Origin: Patescibacteria group bacterium
GTDB lineage: Bacteria > Patescibacteriota > Patescibacteriia > SCPX01
NCBI GenBank assembly: GCA_004298615.1
Contig: SCPX01000075.1
Span: 1 to 38,997 of the forward strand
Length of the DNA stretch: 38,997 bases
Direction of reading: 5' to 3'
Shown here: piece after piece, positions 1 through 7,882 of the stretch
Layout of the letters: every line of letters begins with the position of its first letter
Position numbering within the stretch: the first letter of the stretch is position 1
Notes under the pieces: model-generated
What the model was told of the DNA's origin: nothing
Databases searched by the model: none
What the model saw: the letters and a program-made list of their open reading frames with translations, nothing else
Translations under genes and position numbers: made by a program

Positions 1-108
1 GCCTCTTGCGCGCAGGGCCTTGGGCAGGGCGCCAATCACATCGGCCAATCCCCCCATTTTGGCGATGGGGGTCATTTCCGAGGCGGCGAAAAGTATTTTT
101 ATTTTCAT
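1..108 (-). CDS. glgA: Glycogen/starch synthase (GT5), N-terminal fragment
   Basis: Only the first 36 codons are inside the window; the gene continues past its left edge. The peptide starts [14 protein letters not shown] and contains the [16 protein letters not shown] signature, which is the ADP-glucose-binding K-x-G-G-L motif of GT5 glycogen synthases. It is the last gene seen of a minus-strand glucan operon and starts 19 nt after the kinase-like gene. A second full-length GT5 gene lies upstream in the same operon, so this organism has two. No SD is visible before the ATG at 106-108. The family call is firm; the rest of the protein is unseen. Confidence 0.88.
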   Translation of the reverse strand, partial: MKIKILFAASEMTPIAKMGGLADVIGALPKALRARG

Positions 109-127
109 AATGCCGTAAAATCTTGGA

Positions 128-1201
128 TTAAATTTTTTGCAAATAATTCAAAGCCTTGTTTATTAATTCTTCGGCCAACACTTTATTGTGTTTTTTTTCC
201 GCGGGCGCCAGAGTAAAAATGGCATTTTGAAACGCGCCCCACGCTTGATAAAGATTCAGGCGTTCGGCCAACTGCATTATTTTTCTCCCGCCACGAGTGT
301 ATTTTTGAATAAACGAGCGTTTTAAGCTGTCAACGAATGAGTGCGGCAGCGTCTGATTAAGATGAAGATAATCAAGTTGAGCAAAAAGCGTTCCGAGATC
401 AATTAGGGGGTCGTAAATACAGCTTTCCGAAAAATCAATTAAGCCGAGTTTTTGCGTCTCGTTCCTCCACAATATATTGCCAAGCGTAAAATCATTATGC
501 GTTAGACAAAAACTGTCGGAATATTTTTTAATAAATTGTTCTTTGAGCGAGAAAACCTTTCTTTTAATAAAAGAAAGCTCTGTTTTACGATGAGGGAAAA
601 AAACAAGGAAATCCTTTGTAAATGCCTTGGCCTTTTGTAGTTCTTTCTGAAAAGAATTTTTAATATGAAAAGGAACGGACATTGAATGCAGCTTCCTTGT
701 CATTTCGGCGATTGACGAAAAAATCAGAGATATTTTTTTTTGATTTAATTTCGGCAAAGATTGGATCAAGGGCACGCCCGAAAGCCCCTCGTACATAATT
801 GTTTTCTCGTTTGAAAAGAAATAAAGCGGTCTTTGCACGGCTAGTTTTCCGCCGGACCAACCATGATGCCAAAGATAATGCAGAATCCGAAATTCATTTT
901 TTGAAGCACCCCCAAATCTATGAATGGCGTAGACGGCGTGTTGATTTTTTGTTCCGTTATCGCGCGTCAATAATATCTCATATTTTATGAACAGCTTGAA
1001 GCTCTTCCCGAGTTTGATTGACGAGTATATTATCTTTTCAAGAGCAATTTCCTTGCTTGCCGGGAAAAAATTTGCGCGGCGCCGCGCAAAAAAATTCTGC
1101 ATAGCATTCTCTTGTATCGTGAAAGCAAATTGACGGGGAACAGGCACTTCTTTAATCATATGAGTTGATATTGTCGAAAGTTTATGGTTTAAATATGTCA
1201 T
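128..1201 (-). CDS. APH-fold phosphotransferase (sugar/aminoglycoside kinase-like)
   Basis: A 357-aa protein of the aminoglycoside phosphotransferase/choline kinase fold. Around residues 235-260 it has [12 protein letters not shown], a Brenner-type catalytic loop (H-N-D-x3-x-N), followed by LGLIDFSE, the Mg-binding D-F motif. The N-terminal lobe is divergent. The start ATG overlaps the upstream GH57 stop by 4 nt (ATGA), so it is translationally coupled in the glucan operon. That context suggests it phosphorylates a sugar or maltosaccharide released by the GH57 enzymes rather than an antibiotic, but this is inference. The substrate cannot be read from sequence. Kinase-like fold is confident, function is not. 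Confidence 0.72.
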   Translation of the reverse strand: MTYLNHKLSTISTHMIKEVPVPRQFAFTIQENAMQNFFARRRANFFPASKEIALEKIIYSSIKLGKSFKLFIKYEILLTRDNGTKNQHAVYAIHRFGGASKNEFRILHYLWHHGWSGGKLAVQRPLYFFSNEKTIMYEGLSGVPLIQSLPKLNQKKISLIFSSIAEMTRKLHSMSVPFHIKNSFQKELQKAKAFTKDFLVFFPHRKTELSFIKRKVFSLKEQFIKKYSDSFCLTHNDFTLGNILWRNETQKLGLIDFSESCIYDPLIDLGTLFAQLDYLHLNQTLPHSFVDSLKRSFIQKYTRGGRKIMQLAERLNLYQAWGAFQNAIFTLAPAEKKHNKVLAEELINKALNYLQKI

Positions 1202-2712
1202 CCTCTCTGTTCCGGCTGGCCGCCGCGGATTTTTTGATATTGTTTTTTATATTTTTTTATCAGCGCCTCCACTTCGCTGTTGTCCGTATTGGCGCGCAGC
1301 TGATCCACTACATGGATCGCGTCGTACACATCGGTTTTATTCTCCAACTTGGTCATTGCGTCCCGCCAAAGAATGGCTTTCTCAAATTCCTGTCTCTTGG
1401 CCGCGCGGTTCATTTCCCGCTTCATCATTTCCATAAATGCCGGATATTCGCCGGCTTTAGCCCGATCCCCGAAGGGAATGCGCGCCCATTGTCGCTGCTG
1501 GGCCGCTAATTTCCGAATATATCCGGTGCGCTGCCATTCAAATGCCTTAAGCACTATTTTTTGGTAAAGATCAAACGCTTTTTCAATGTCGCCGTTTTTG
1601 GCGCCCGGAATGCTGCGGATCGTATCAAGCAGCCGAAAAGCGCCGGCTTCAATCATCTCCAGGCTCCACCAAGGTTTGGCGCACGCCCACCAATATTGGC
1701 AGGAATGCAGGGCGCGATCCATTTTGGCTCGCGCTTCTTTAAAGCCCTTTGCTTTCGGGTCGGCCCGTTCCATCAGCTTGAGAGCGAAAGAAGTGAGCTC
1801 CCACTGCCACTTATGAATGGGATTTTCCGGATCATCCCAAGATAAAAATTGTTTTTTTTCTTCTATGTCGATTTCCGCGCTTGCCCAATTTGACGCGACC
1901 GGCTCGATCGCTTCGGTAGAGGGAAATTGTTTGATCAGTTCGGAAATGGTGGCGAAGCGGAATTTTTTAGATTGGAAAATTTGGAACAGGAGTTTTTCCA
2001 GGCCCGGCCGGTGGTGGCCGAAAGTTTCTCCGTCCATAGCGGTGATAAGATAGCGGTTTTTTTTCAGCTCGTCTCCCATGACTTCGGTCAGTGTTTTTTC
2101 ATTGCGGACGATAGCGGACATTATCAAATTGGACAATCGGCGTTCTCGAAAAAGAACTTTTAAATTCGGATGGCGATGAATCGTAAAAATTTTATCATAA
2201 GGAACTTGCTCGGTTTTCCCGCTGAAAGCGATTTCATCGATTATAATCCATTCAAACCCCATTTGCGCGGCGGCCTCGGCCACGCGATGGCTGTAGGCCA
2301 TTTCCGGAGGAAAAAAACCGACCGGCCGGTAAGCCGGCCCAAAAAAACGCCGATTCGTATCGCGATTCAAATTAATTTGCCGGATGATTTCTTCCATCGG
2401 GGTGAGCGGAAGAAACGGATGGTATTTGGCGGTCTCAGTCAGCTCTATTTGCCCGCGCTCCAATAAAAAGCGGATGCCGTCTATGACATCTTTGTAGCCG
2501 TGTTCCGCCAGCTGTTCGGTCAACCCCGCGTTGATATTTAGGGTGATTTTGGCCCGCGGGTTTTTTCTCAACCCCTCAATCAGTTTGCGATAGCTTTCAT
2601 TGACAATCCGTTCCAAAATGTCGGCCATTTGATTCGGCGGCTGATAGATGTGCAAAAAATTTGCCCAATACATAGAATAACTTTTTGCGGTTAATTTTTC
2701 ACAATAGTTCAT
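1198..2712 (-). CDS. GH57 glycoside hydrolase with C-terminal UVR-like motif
   Basis: A 504-aa GH57 family protein (alpha-amylase/4-alpha-glucanotransferase type). Family motifs are seen in order: FLHIYQPP near the N-terminus (HxxQP), GFFPPEMAYS around 150, WIIIDE soon after, and TAMDGETFGHH around 235 carrying the catalytic Asp. Residues about 428-460 carry EMNRAAKRQEFEKAILWRD, which closely matches the UVR motif of UvrB/UvrC/McsA, an addition not usual for GH57. The ATG at 2712 overlaps the upstream stop by 4 nt; an internal Met 13 codons in (MYWANFLHIYQPP) aligns with the start of the paralogue upstream and is an alternative start. It probably remodels alpha-glucan made by the neighbouring GT5 enzymes. 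Confidence 0.85.
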   Translation of the reverse strand: MNYCEKLTAKSYSMYWANFLHIYQPPNQMADILERIVNESYRKLIEGLRKNPRAKITLNINAGLTEQLAEHGYKDVIDGIRFLLERGQIELTETAKYHPFLPLTPMEEIIRQINLNRDTNRRFFGPAYRPVGFFPPEMAYSHRVAEAAAQMGFEWIIIDEIAFSGKTEQVPYDKIFTIHRHPNLKVLFRERRLSNLIMSAIVRNEKTLTEVMGDELKKNRYLITAMDGETFGHHRPGLEKLLFQIFQSKKFRFATISELIKQFPSTEAIEPVASNWASAEIDIEEKKQFLSWDDPENPIHKWQWELTSFALKLMERADPKAKGFKEARAKMDRALHSCQYWWACAKPWWSLEMIEAGAFRLLDTIRSIPGAKNGDIEKAFDLYQKIVLKAFEWQRTGYIRKLAAQQRQWARIPFGDRAKAGEYPAFMEMMKREMNRAAKRQEFEKAILWRDAMTKLENKTDVYDAIHVVDQLRANTDNSEVEALIKKYKKQYQKIRGGQPEQRG

Positions 2713-3932
2713 TTCACCTTTTCTCCTCCGAAAAATCTTTCCAGCGATTCGTGGCGGAGAAACGCCTTTTTTATTTTACCAGCTTTTCCGGAAGAATGCC
2801 AAAGCCGGGCGAGTGTTTCAAGGCGGACGAACTGCCGATGGACTTTTTTTGATGCGGCCGTTGACGATGATAATGGAATCGCTTCAACGGCGCGGAGGTA
2901 AAGGGCCGTGCCTCTTAAAAGCTCTTCCACTCCCCACCACGGCATGGCCGATGCCCACCAGTATTGATCGCTGGAGAGTGCTTGATCAAGAAGCGTTTGC
3001 GCCGTGCCGTATTTTTCATTTTTCTTCTGACGGACAAAACGAAGCGCCGTATTGGAAATATCCCATTGTATTTTTTGAAGAGTATTGCCCGGGTATTGCC
3101 AGAGAGGATATGGAATGCCGCGCTTAATGTCTTGGGGGCGGGAAGACCAGGAGGACGCCCCGGGGGAAACTCGTTTATGATCGGAGCAGACGCGAAACAA
3201 TTCGGAATGCGTCAGCATATTAATAGACGGATGTTCGATTATTTCTTCAAAACGATTGTCCATTTGCGGAGAGTGATGGCCGAGGTTTTCCCCGTCAAAA
3301 GCGGTGATTAAAATATCGCCGGTGCGGCGTTTGCCGATCAGGGAAAGAAAGTGATCGGCCGATTTCACGATAGCGGTCGTAAAAAGATCGGAGGCAAAGC
3401 GCGATCGGAAAAAAAAGTGAAGCCCCGATGCCCCATCATAACAAGATGTGGTAATATTGTTGGTTTTTTTGAGACCGGGATTAACGGCTATCTCGTCCAA
3501 GACCACCCACTCAAATCCGAATTTTTTCAATACGGGCGCGAGCGTATTATCCCAGCACATTTCCGGAGGGAAAAATCCTTTAGGTTTGTACCATTGGCCG
3601 AAATATTTTTTATTAGTCAGATTATTGAGCTCAATTTGGCGCGCCGCTTCCTTGCGCGGAATAAGCGGGAGAATGGCGTGGTATTTCGCGCTACCGACAA
3701 ATTCTATTTGTCCGCGTTTGGCCAAAGCGCCGAGTGCTCGCAAAAGCGGCATTTCGCCGTTGGTGGCCAGCTGTTCCGTGAGCGTGCCGTTGATATTGAG
3801 AGTGATCTTGGCCTGCGGGCGCTTTTCCAAAATATGGACAATCCGCCAATAGCTTTGTTTAGCGATTTTTTTTGTCATTTCTTTTTTTTGCCACGGCGGC
3901 TGATAGATGTGAAGGAAGGCGGACCAGATCAT
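2709..3932 (-). CDS. GH57 glycoside hydrolase
   Basis: A 407-aa GH57 protein paralogous to the next gene. It starts MIWSAFLHIYQPPW, with the HxxQP motif; GFFPPEMCWD lies around 115, WVVLDE around 140 and ITAFDGENLGHHSP around 210, the last containing the likely catalytic Asp. It lacks the UVR-like C-terminal extension of its downstream partner. Its start overlaps the glgA stop by 4 nt and its stop overlaps the next start by 4 nt, so it is the middle of a translationally coupled chain. The specific activity (amylase, branching enzyme or transferase) cannot be decided by eye. It acts in the cytoplasm, as no signal peptide is present. Confidence 0.84.
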   Translation of the reverse strand: MIWSAFLHIYQPPWQKKEMTKKIAKQSYWRIVHILEKRPQAKITLNINGTLTEQLATNGEMPLLRALGALAKRGQIEFVGSAKYHAILPLIPRKEAARQIELNNLTNKKYFGQWYKPKGFFPPEMCWDNTLAPVLKKFGFEWVVLDEIAVNPGLKKTNNITTSCYDGASGLHFFFRSRFASDLFTTAIVKSADHFLSLIGKRRTGDILITAFDGENLGHHSPQMDNRFEEIIEHPSINMLTHSELFRVCSDHKRVSPGASSWSSRPQDIKRGIPYPLWQYPGNTLQKIQWDISNTALRFVRQKKNEKYGTAQTLLDQALSSDQYWWASAMPWWGVEELLRGTALYLRAVEAIPLSSSTAASKKVHRQFVRLETLARLWHSSGKAGKIKKAFLRHESLERFFGGEKVK

Positions 3933-5401
3933 ATATTTTTTTTCTTCATCGCGATTTTGTACAAATCAACATATTTTTTGGCAGGGAGTTTCCATGAATA
4001 GGACAGTTGCATCGCTTCCCAAGCCAAGTGCGTCCAGATTTTTGGGTATTGATATGTTTCAATGGCGCGGGTAAGGGCGATTAAAAGATCTTCTTTGGTA
4101 TAAGCCGTGAAAACAAATCCATTGCCCCGCTTGGTTTTGGGATTGAAATTTTCAATCGTGTCGGACAGGCCGCCCGTTTTGTGCACAATGGGAATTGATC
4201 CGTAGCGCAAGCTTTTCATTTGGGAAATGCCGCACGGCTCGTAATGAGACGGCATTAAAAACATATCCGATCCGGCGTAAATTTTACTTTCCATATCGTG
4301 GGAAAAAGGCGACCATGCTCCGATCCGTTTCGGATGCTTTTTCGCGGTTTGCCGGAAAAAATTAAGATATTCTTTTTCGCCCGACCCCACGATGACCAGC
4401 TGCAAGGGCAGCTTCACCAGAATCCACATAATCTCGCGAATCAGATCAAAGCCTTTTTGTTCGGTAAGGCGATGGGTCATTCCGATCAGCGGCGTATCTT
4501 CGTTTTGCTCCAGACCGGTCATTTTCTGCAGGGCCAATTTGTTTTTTTTCTTTTTATATAGAGAGTTCCAATCGTAATTTACTTCAATGTTTTCGTCAAA
4601 AAGCGGATTAGAAACGCTGTAATCTATGCCGTTGATAATGCCGTAAACATCGTCTTTTCTTTTAAGTAAAAGTTTGTCCAATCCTTGGCCGAATTCCGGA
4701 GTCAGGATTTCTTGGGCGTATCGTTCGCTAACCGTATTTATAACATCGGCGCATCTAATGGCGCGTTTGACAAAATTGGCTCTTTGAAGCTTTTTTTCCT
4801 GCTCGGGGAAATCATTTTTCCCATCATCGCGCTTTTCTTCGGGAATATCCCACCAGTTGGTCCCGCCCATTTGGAAAGCCAAATTGTGAACGGTAAATAC
4901 GGTGGCGGTTTTTTTAAGGTTGGGATATTGGTCCGGATTCTGGTTGATGAAATTCGGCAGGGCGCCGGCTTGCCAATCGTGGCAATGGATAATATCGGGC
5001 GACAGATCGGTGATTGATAAAAAATGCAGCGCCGCTTTATTGAAAAACAAAAAACGCAAATTATCGTTGGGATAGCCGTAAAGCTTGGAATGTCCGCTGA
5101 AAAATTCTTCATTGCAAATAAAAATGATTTCGCGGAGATCATCTTCTTTCTTTCTTTTTAGCTTCAGCGGAAATATTCGGCCGTTGATTGAAATTCCTTC
5201 TTTGTTTTCGTAAATTGTTTCCAGATTTTCCAAGTCCGGATTTTTCTTCATAAATCCGTAAAAAGGCGTGACCATAGTCACGAAATGGCCCATTTGCGAC
5301 AAATGATTCGGCAAGGCGCGGCAAACATCGGCCAGTCCCCCGGATTTTGAGTAGGGAGCGACTTCGGATGAAACGGAAATTATGCGGAGAGATTTTTTCA
5401 T
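3929..5401 (-). CDS. glgA: Glycogen synthase (GT5)
   Basis: Full-length GT5 glycogen/starch synthase of about 490 aa, which transfers glucose from ADP-glucose (or UDP-glucose) to the growing alpha-1,4-glucan. The N-terminal KSGGLADVCRALP motif binds the nucleotide sugar; DIIHCHDWQAGALP and VFTVHNLAFQ are typical GT5 blocks; the C-terminal half has the GT-B segment PSHYEPCGISQMKSLRYG with the conserved E-x7-type region. I chose the ATG at 5399-5401 (MKKSLRI) rather than upstream in-frame codons because it matches family N-termini and follows the ruvC stop by 2 nt. It is coupled by ATGA to the downstream GH57 gene. No SD is evident. Confidence 0.93.
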   Translation of the reverse strand: MKKSLRIISVSSEVAPYSKSGGLADVCRALPNHLSQMGHFVTMVTPFYGFMKKNPDLENLETIYENKEGISINGRIFPLKLKRKKEDDLREIIFICNEEFFSGHSKLYGYPNDNLRFLFFNKAALHFLSITDLSPDIIHCHDWQAGALPNFINQNPDQYPNLKKTATVFTVHNLAFQMGGTNWWDIPEEKRDDGKNDFPEQEKKLQRANFVKRAIRCADVINTVSERYAQEILTPEFGQGLDKLLLKRKDDVYGIINGIDYSVSNPLFDENIEVNYDWNSLYKKKKNKLALQKMTGLEQNEDTPLIGMTHRLTEQKGFDLIREIMWILVKLPLQLVIVGSGEKEYLNFFRQTAKKHPKRIGAWSPFSHDMESKIYAGSDMFLMPSHYEPCGISQMKSLRYGSIPIVHKTGGLSDTIENFNPKTKRGNGFVFTAYTKEDLLIALTRAIETYQYPKIWTHLAWEAMQLSYSWKLPAKKYVDLYKIAMKKKNI

Positions 5402-5403
5402 AA

Positions 5404-5892
5404 TTACTTTTCTCGGGGCAGACGATAAAGCGCGCAAAGGGCGATGGCCAGCCCGTCGGCCGCGTCATCCGGCTTGGGAATTTCTTTAAGACCCAAGGTG
5501 GCTTTTACCATAATTTGGATTTGATTTTTATCGGCCCGGCCGTAATTGGTCAGAGTCTGCTTTACTTGGAGCGGAGTAAATTCATAAATCGGAACATTTT
5601 CTTGGGCCAGGGCCGCAAGAATCGCTCCGCGCGCCTCGGATACGGCCAGCGCGGTTTTTAAATTTTTAAAAAAAAAGAGTTTTTCAATGCCAATCGCATC
5701 TGGTTTGGCTTTTTTAATCAGTTTTAAAATATTTTGATAAATTAAAAAAAGGCGATCGTGGTGTTTTTCGCTTTTTTTGGTCTGAATGCAGCCCCAAGCC
5801 GCTTTTTTCACGGCCTTTTTCTTAGGCGACTCAATTTCCAAAATTCCATAACCGGTTTTTTCAATGCCGGGATCAATGCCGAGGATGACCAT
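5404..5892 (-). CDS. ruvC: Holliday junction resolvase RuvC
   Basis: A 162-aa RuvC endonuclease that resolves Holliday junctions with RuvAB during recombinational repair. The four acidic catalytic positions are visible: D7 in ILGIDPG, the Glu in AIGIEKLFF (about residue 68), and two Asp in PKPDDAADGLAIA near 141-146. Length is normal for the family. It is the first gene of the minus-strand glucan operon and sits 2 nt before glgA, so DNA repair and glycan storage share a transcript here. RuvA and RuvB are not in the window. The 93-nt gap from yebC holds an imperfect inverted repeat. Confidence 0.95.
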   Translation of the reverse strand: MVILGIDPGIEKTGYGILEIESPKKKAVKKAAWGCIQTKKSEKHHDRLFLIYQNILKLIKKAKPDAIGIEKLFFFKNLKTALAVSEARGAILAALAQENVPIYEFTPLQVKQTLTNYGRADKNQIQIMVKATLGLKEIPKPDDAADGLAIALCALYRLPREK

Positions 5893-5895
5893 AAA

Positions 5896-5981
5896 GTTGA
5901 GTAGTCGGTAGTAAGTAGTTGGTAGATCGGATTGAAGCGTTGATTTTAATGGATGATCTACGACCTACTAACTACTCACTA
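5896..5981. repeat. Imperfect inverted repeat between yebC and ruvC
   Basis: Low-complexity arms built from GTAGT/AGTAG units. The left arm (about 5908-5928) reads GTAGTAAGTAGTTGGTAG and the right arm (about 5954-5981) is its near reverse complement, with an 8-nt insertion. It could form a long hairpin in the yebC-ruvC spacer. No T-run follows a clean stem, so it is not a standard terminator. Confidence 0.6.
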
Positions 5982-5985
5982 CAAA

Positions 5986-6711
5986 CTAAGATTCGTTCGT
6001 ATAATACTCATTCACTTCATCGCTCGCATCCAGTTCGGCGTACAGAGCGTCCAATTTGGCGCGAACGGACGGATCTTCAATTTTTGTCAGAGTTGACGCG
6101 ATTTTTTCCGCTTCTGCGTATTCTACTACTTCGCCTTTTTGTTCTAAAGATTTTTTAAGATTTTCCAGATTTCCGGGCTCGCAAATTATCGTCAGATCAC
6201 CGTCTGATTCTTTGACATCTTCGGCTCCGGCATCAATGGCGGCCAGCTCCGCCTCTTCCATTGGTATCTTCAGCAAAGCACCCTCAAGCCGGATCACTCC
6301 CTTTGGCGCAAACATCCAGGCCACACTGCCTATGCTTCCCATATTTCCTCCGTGTTTGGAAAAGATGTTACGGATAAGCGGAGCGGTCCTGTTTTTATTG
6401 TCAGTCAACGCTTCAACCAATACAGCGACTCCGCCCGGCCCATAACCCTCGTAAACCACTTCCTCAATTACTGCTCCGCCGAGCTCGCCCGTACCGCGCT
6501 TGATCGCCCGCTCAATATTGTCTTTCGGCACTGATGCCGCTTTGGCTTTATCAACGGCCAAACGCAAACGAAAATTTGTTTCTTGACTCCCGCCTCCCAG
6601 CCGCGCCGCAATGGTTATATTATTGGAAAGCTTGGTAAATAAATTACCGCGTTTGATATCGGCAACGCCTTTTTGTCTTTTTATCTGCGACCATTTGGAA
6701 TGTCCTGACAT
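5986..6711 (-). CDS. yebC: YebC/PmpR family protein
   Basis: A 241-aa YebC/TACO1 family protein beginning MSGHSKWSQIKRQKG, the diagnostic N-terminus. Family members act as ribosome-associated factors easing translation of difficult proline-rich stretches, or as DNA-binding regulators (PmpR-type). Further typical segments are GGNMGSIGSVAWMF and the EVVYEGYGPGGVA block. Its promoter (-35 TTGCTT, 17 nt, extended -10 TGATATAAT at 6720-6748) puts the predicted start of transcription 2 nt before the ATG, so the mRNA is probably leaderless. It is divergent from the PGI/PMI gene. Length and motifs are typical. Confidence 0.95.
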   Translation of the reverse strand: MSGHSKWSQIKRQKGVADIKRGNLFTKLSNNITIAARLGGGSQETNFRLRLAVDKAKAASVPKDNIERAIKRGTGELGGAVIEEVVYEGYGPGGVAVLVEALTDNKNRTAPLIRNIFSKHGGNMGSIGSVAWMFAPKGVIRLEGALLKIPMEEAELAAIDAGAEDVKESDGDLTIICEPGNLENLKKSLEQKGEVVEYAEAEKIASTLTKIEDPSVRAKLDALYAELDASDEVNEYYTNES

Positions 6712-6719
6712 ACCAATCT

Positions 6720-6748
6720 ATTATATCAAAAAAAATCAAAAAAAGCAA
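6720..6748 (-). promoter_or_regulatory. yebC promoter, leaderless type
   Basis: On the minus strand: TTGCTT, 17-nt spacer, TATAAT, with TGA just before the -10 (extended -10). Predicted transcription start is about 6713 and the ATG is at 6711. Confidence 0.75.
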
Positions 6749-6757
6749 ATATCGGGC

Positions 6758-6786
6758 TTGTAATTTTTACGCTTTTTTGATAAAGT
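6758..6786 (+). promoter_or_regulatory. Promoter of the PGI/PMI gene
   Basis: TTGTAA, 17-nt spacer, TAAAGT, with TGA preceding the -10. Divergent from the yebC promoter, with 9 nt between the two -35 boxes. Predicted start about 6793, giving a 23-nt leader. Confidence 0.6.
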
Positions 6787-6815
6787 TAACGCATTAAAAC
6801 CATAAACTTAATCCT

Positions 6816-7880
6816 ATGTCTGGTCAAAAATCATTTTTAGACGACATTGAAAGCATAAAAGAAATAGATTTGGGACACTATCATACATATATTACTGAAA
6901 TTCCGTCCCAATGCGAAACCGCTTACAAACAAATGGCGGATATTAAAATCCCGGAAAATTACAAAAATCCGCAAAATGTGGTGATTTGCTGCATGGGAGG
7001 ATCGGCCATTGGCGCGGATTTGGCCAGAACTTTTTTGCCGGAAGATATAAACGCGCCGGTGATCGTGCATCGCGACTATGATCTGCCAGCCTATGTAAAT
7101 TCAAACACCTTGGTCGTTTGCTCCAGTTTTTCAGGCGAAACCGAAGAAGTCTTGAGCTCTTTTTATGATGCCTTAGCCAAAAAAGCTAAAATGTTCGTGA
7201 TTGCCGGCGGCGGCGCATTGGTAGAGCTGGCCAAAGCAAATAATATTCCTTATTACCAATTTTCCTACAAATCCCAGCCGCGCGCCACTCTTGGTTTTGC
7301 GATGGTCGCGCTTTTGGCGCTGTTTGAAAAAGTTGATATTTTTAAAAATTATTTGGATATCCCAAAAACAGCGGATTTTTTGAAAAAAGTAATATTGGAG
7401 CTTTCTTTGGAAACACCGACCGAGAAAAATAAAGCCAAGCTTTTGGCTTACAAAATTTTTGACCGGATGCTGATAGTGGCGGGGTCCGGCATCCTGACCG
7501 AAGTGGCGAGGCGGTGGAAGTGCCAATTTAATGAAAATGCTAAAGCATTCGCTTTTTTTGAAATTTTGCCGGAGTTGAATCACAACATGGTAGAAGGTAT
7601 TCATTTCCCAAAGCTTATCCGCGACGAAGCGATTTTTTTGCTTTTGGAAAATTCTTTTGATCATCCGCAAAACAAAAAACGCTTCGCCATCCTCAAAGAA
7701 TTATTTGATGAACAAAATGTGGCCTACGAGAGTATTCCGGCCCAAGGCAATACGGTGCTTGAACAAAAACTATCTTCCGTGATTTTCGGAGATTATGTAA
7801 GTTATTATTTGGCGATTCTTAATAAAATAGACCCCACGCCGGTGGAGACGATCCAATGGGCGAAGAAGAAGTTGAAATAA
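6816..7880 (+). CDS. Bifunctional phosphoglucose/phosphomannose isomerase (SIS domain)
   Basis: A 354-aa SIS-fold isomerase of the bifunctional PGI/PMI family, interconverting glucose-6-P, fructose-6-P and mannose-6-P. The first SIS block has CCMGGSAIGADLAR (phosphate loop) and VVCSSFSGETEEVLSS (sugar-phosphate loop); later PELNHNMVEG carries the catalytic Glu/His region. This enzyme is common in archaea and CPR bacteria in place of classic Pgi. It feeds both the glucan operon next door and glycolysis. No SD is seen. Its 3' end is followed after 2 nt by the surface-protein gene, so the two are probably cotranscribed. Confidence 0.9.
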   Translation: MSGQKSFLDDIESIKEIDLGHYHTYITEIPSQCETAYKQMADIKIPENYKNPQNVVICCMGGSAIGADLARTFLPEDINAPVIVHRDYDLPAYVNSNTLVVCSSFSGETEEVLSSFYDALAKKAKMFVIAGGGALVELAKANNIPYYQFSYKSQPRATLGFAMVALLALFEKVDIFKNYLDIPKTADFLKKVILELSLETPTEKNKAKLLAYKIFDRMLIVAGSGILTEVARRWKCQFNENAKAFAFFEILPELNHNMVEGIHFPKLIRDEAIFLLLENSFDHPQNKKRFAILKELFDEQNVAYESIPAQGNTVLEQKLSSVIFGDYVSYYLAILNKIDPTPVETIQWAKKKLK

Positions 7881-7882
7881 GT

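Noticed and set aside
3351-4001. Long plus-strand ORF opposite GH57
   Set aside because: It is antisense to well-conserved GH57 and glgA coding sequence and has no recognisable domain.
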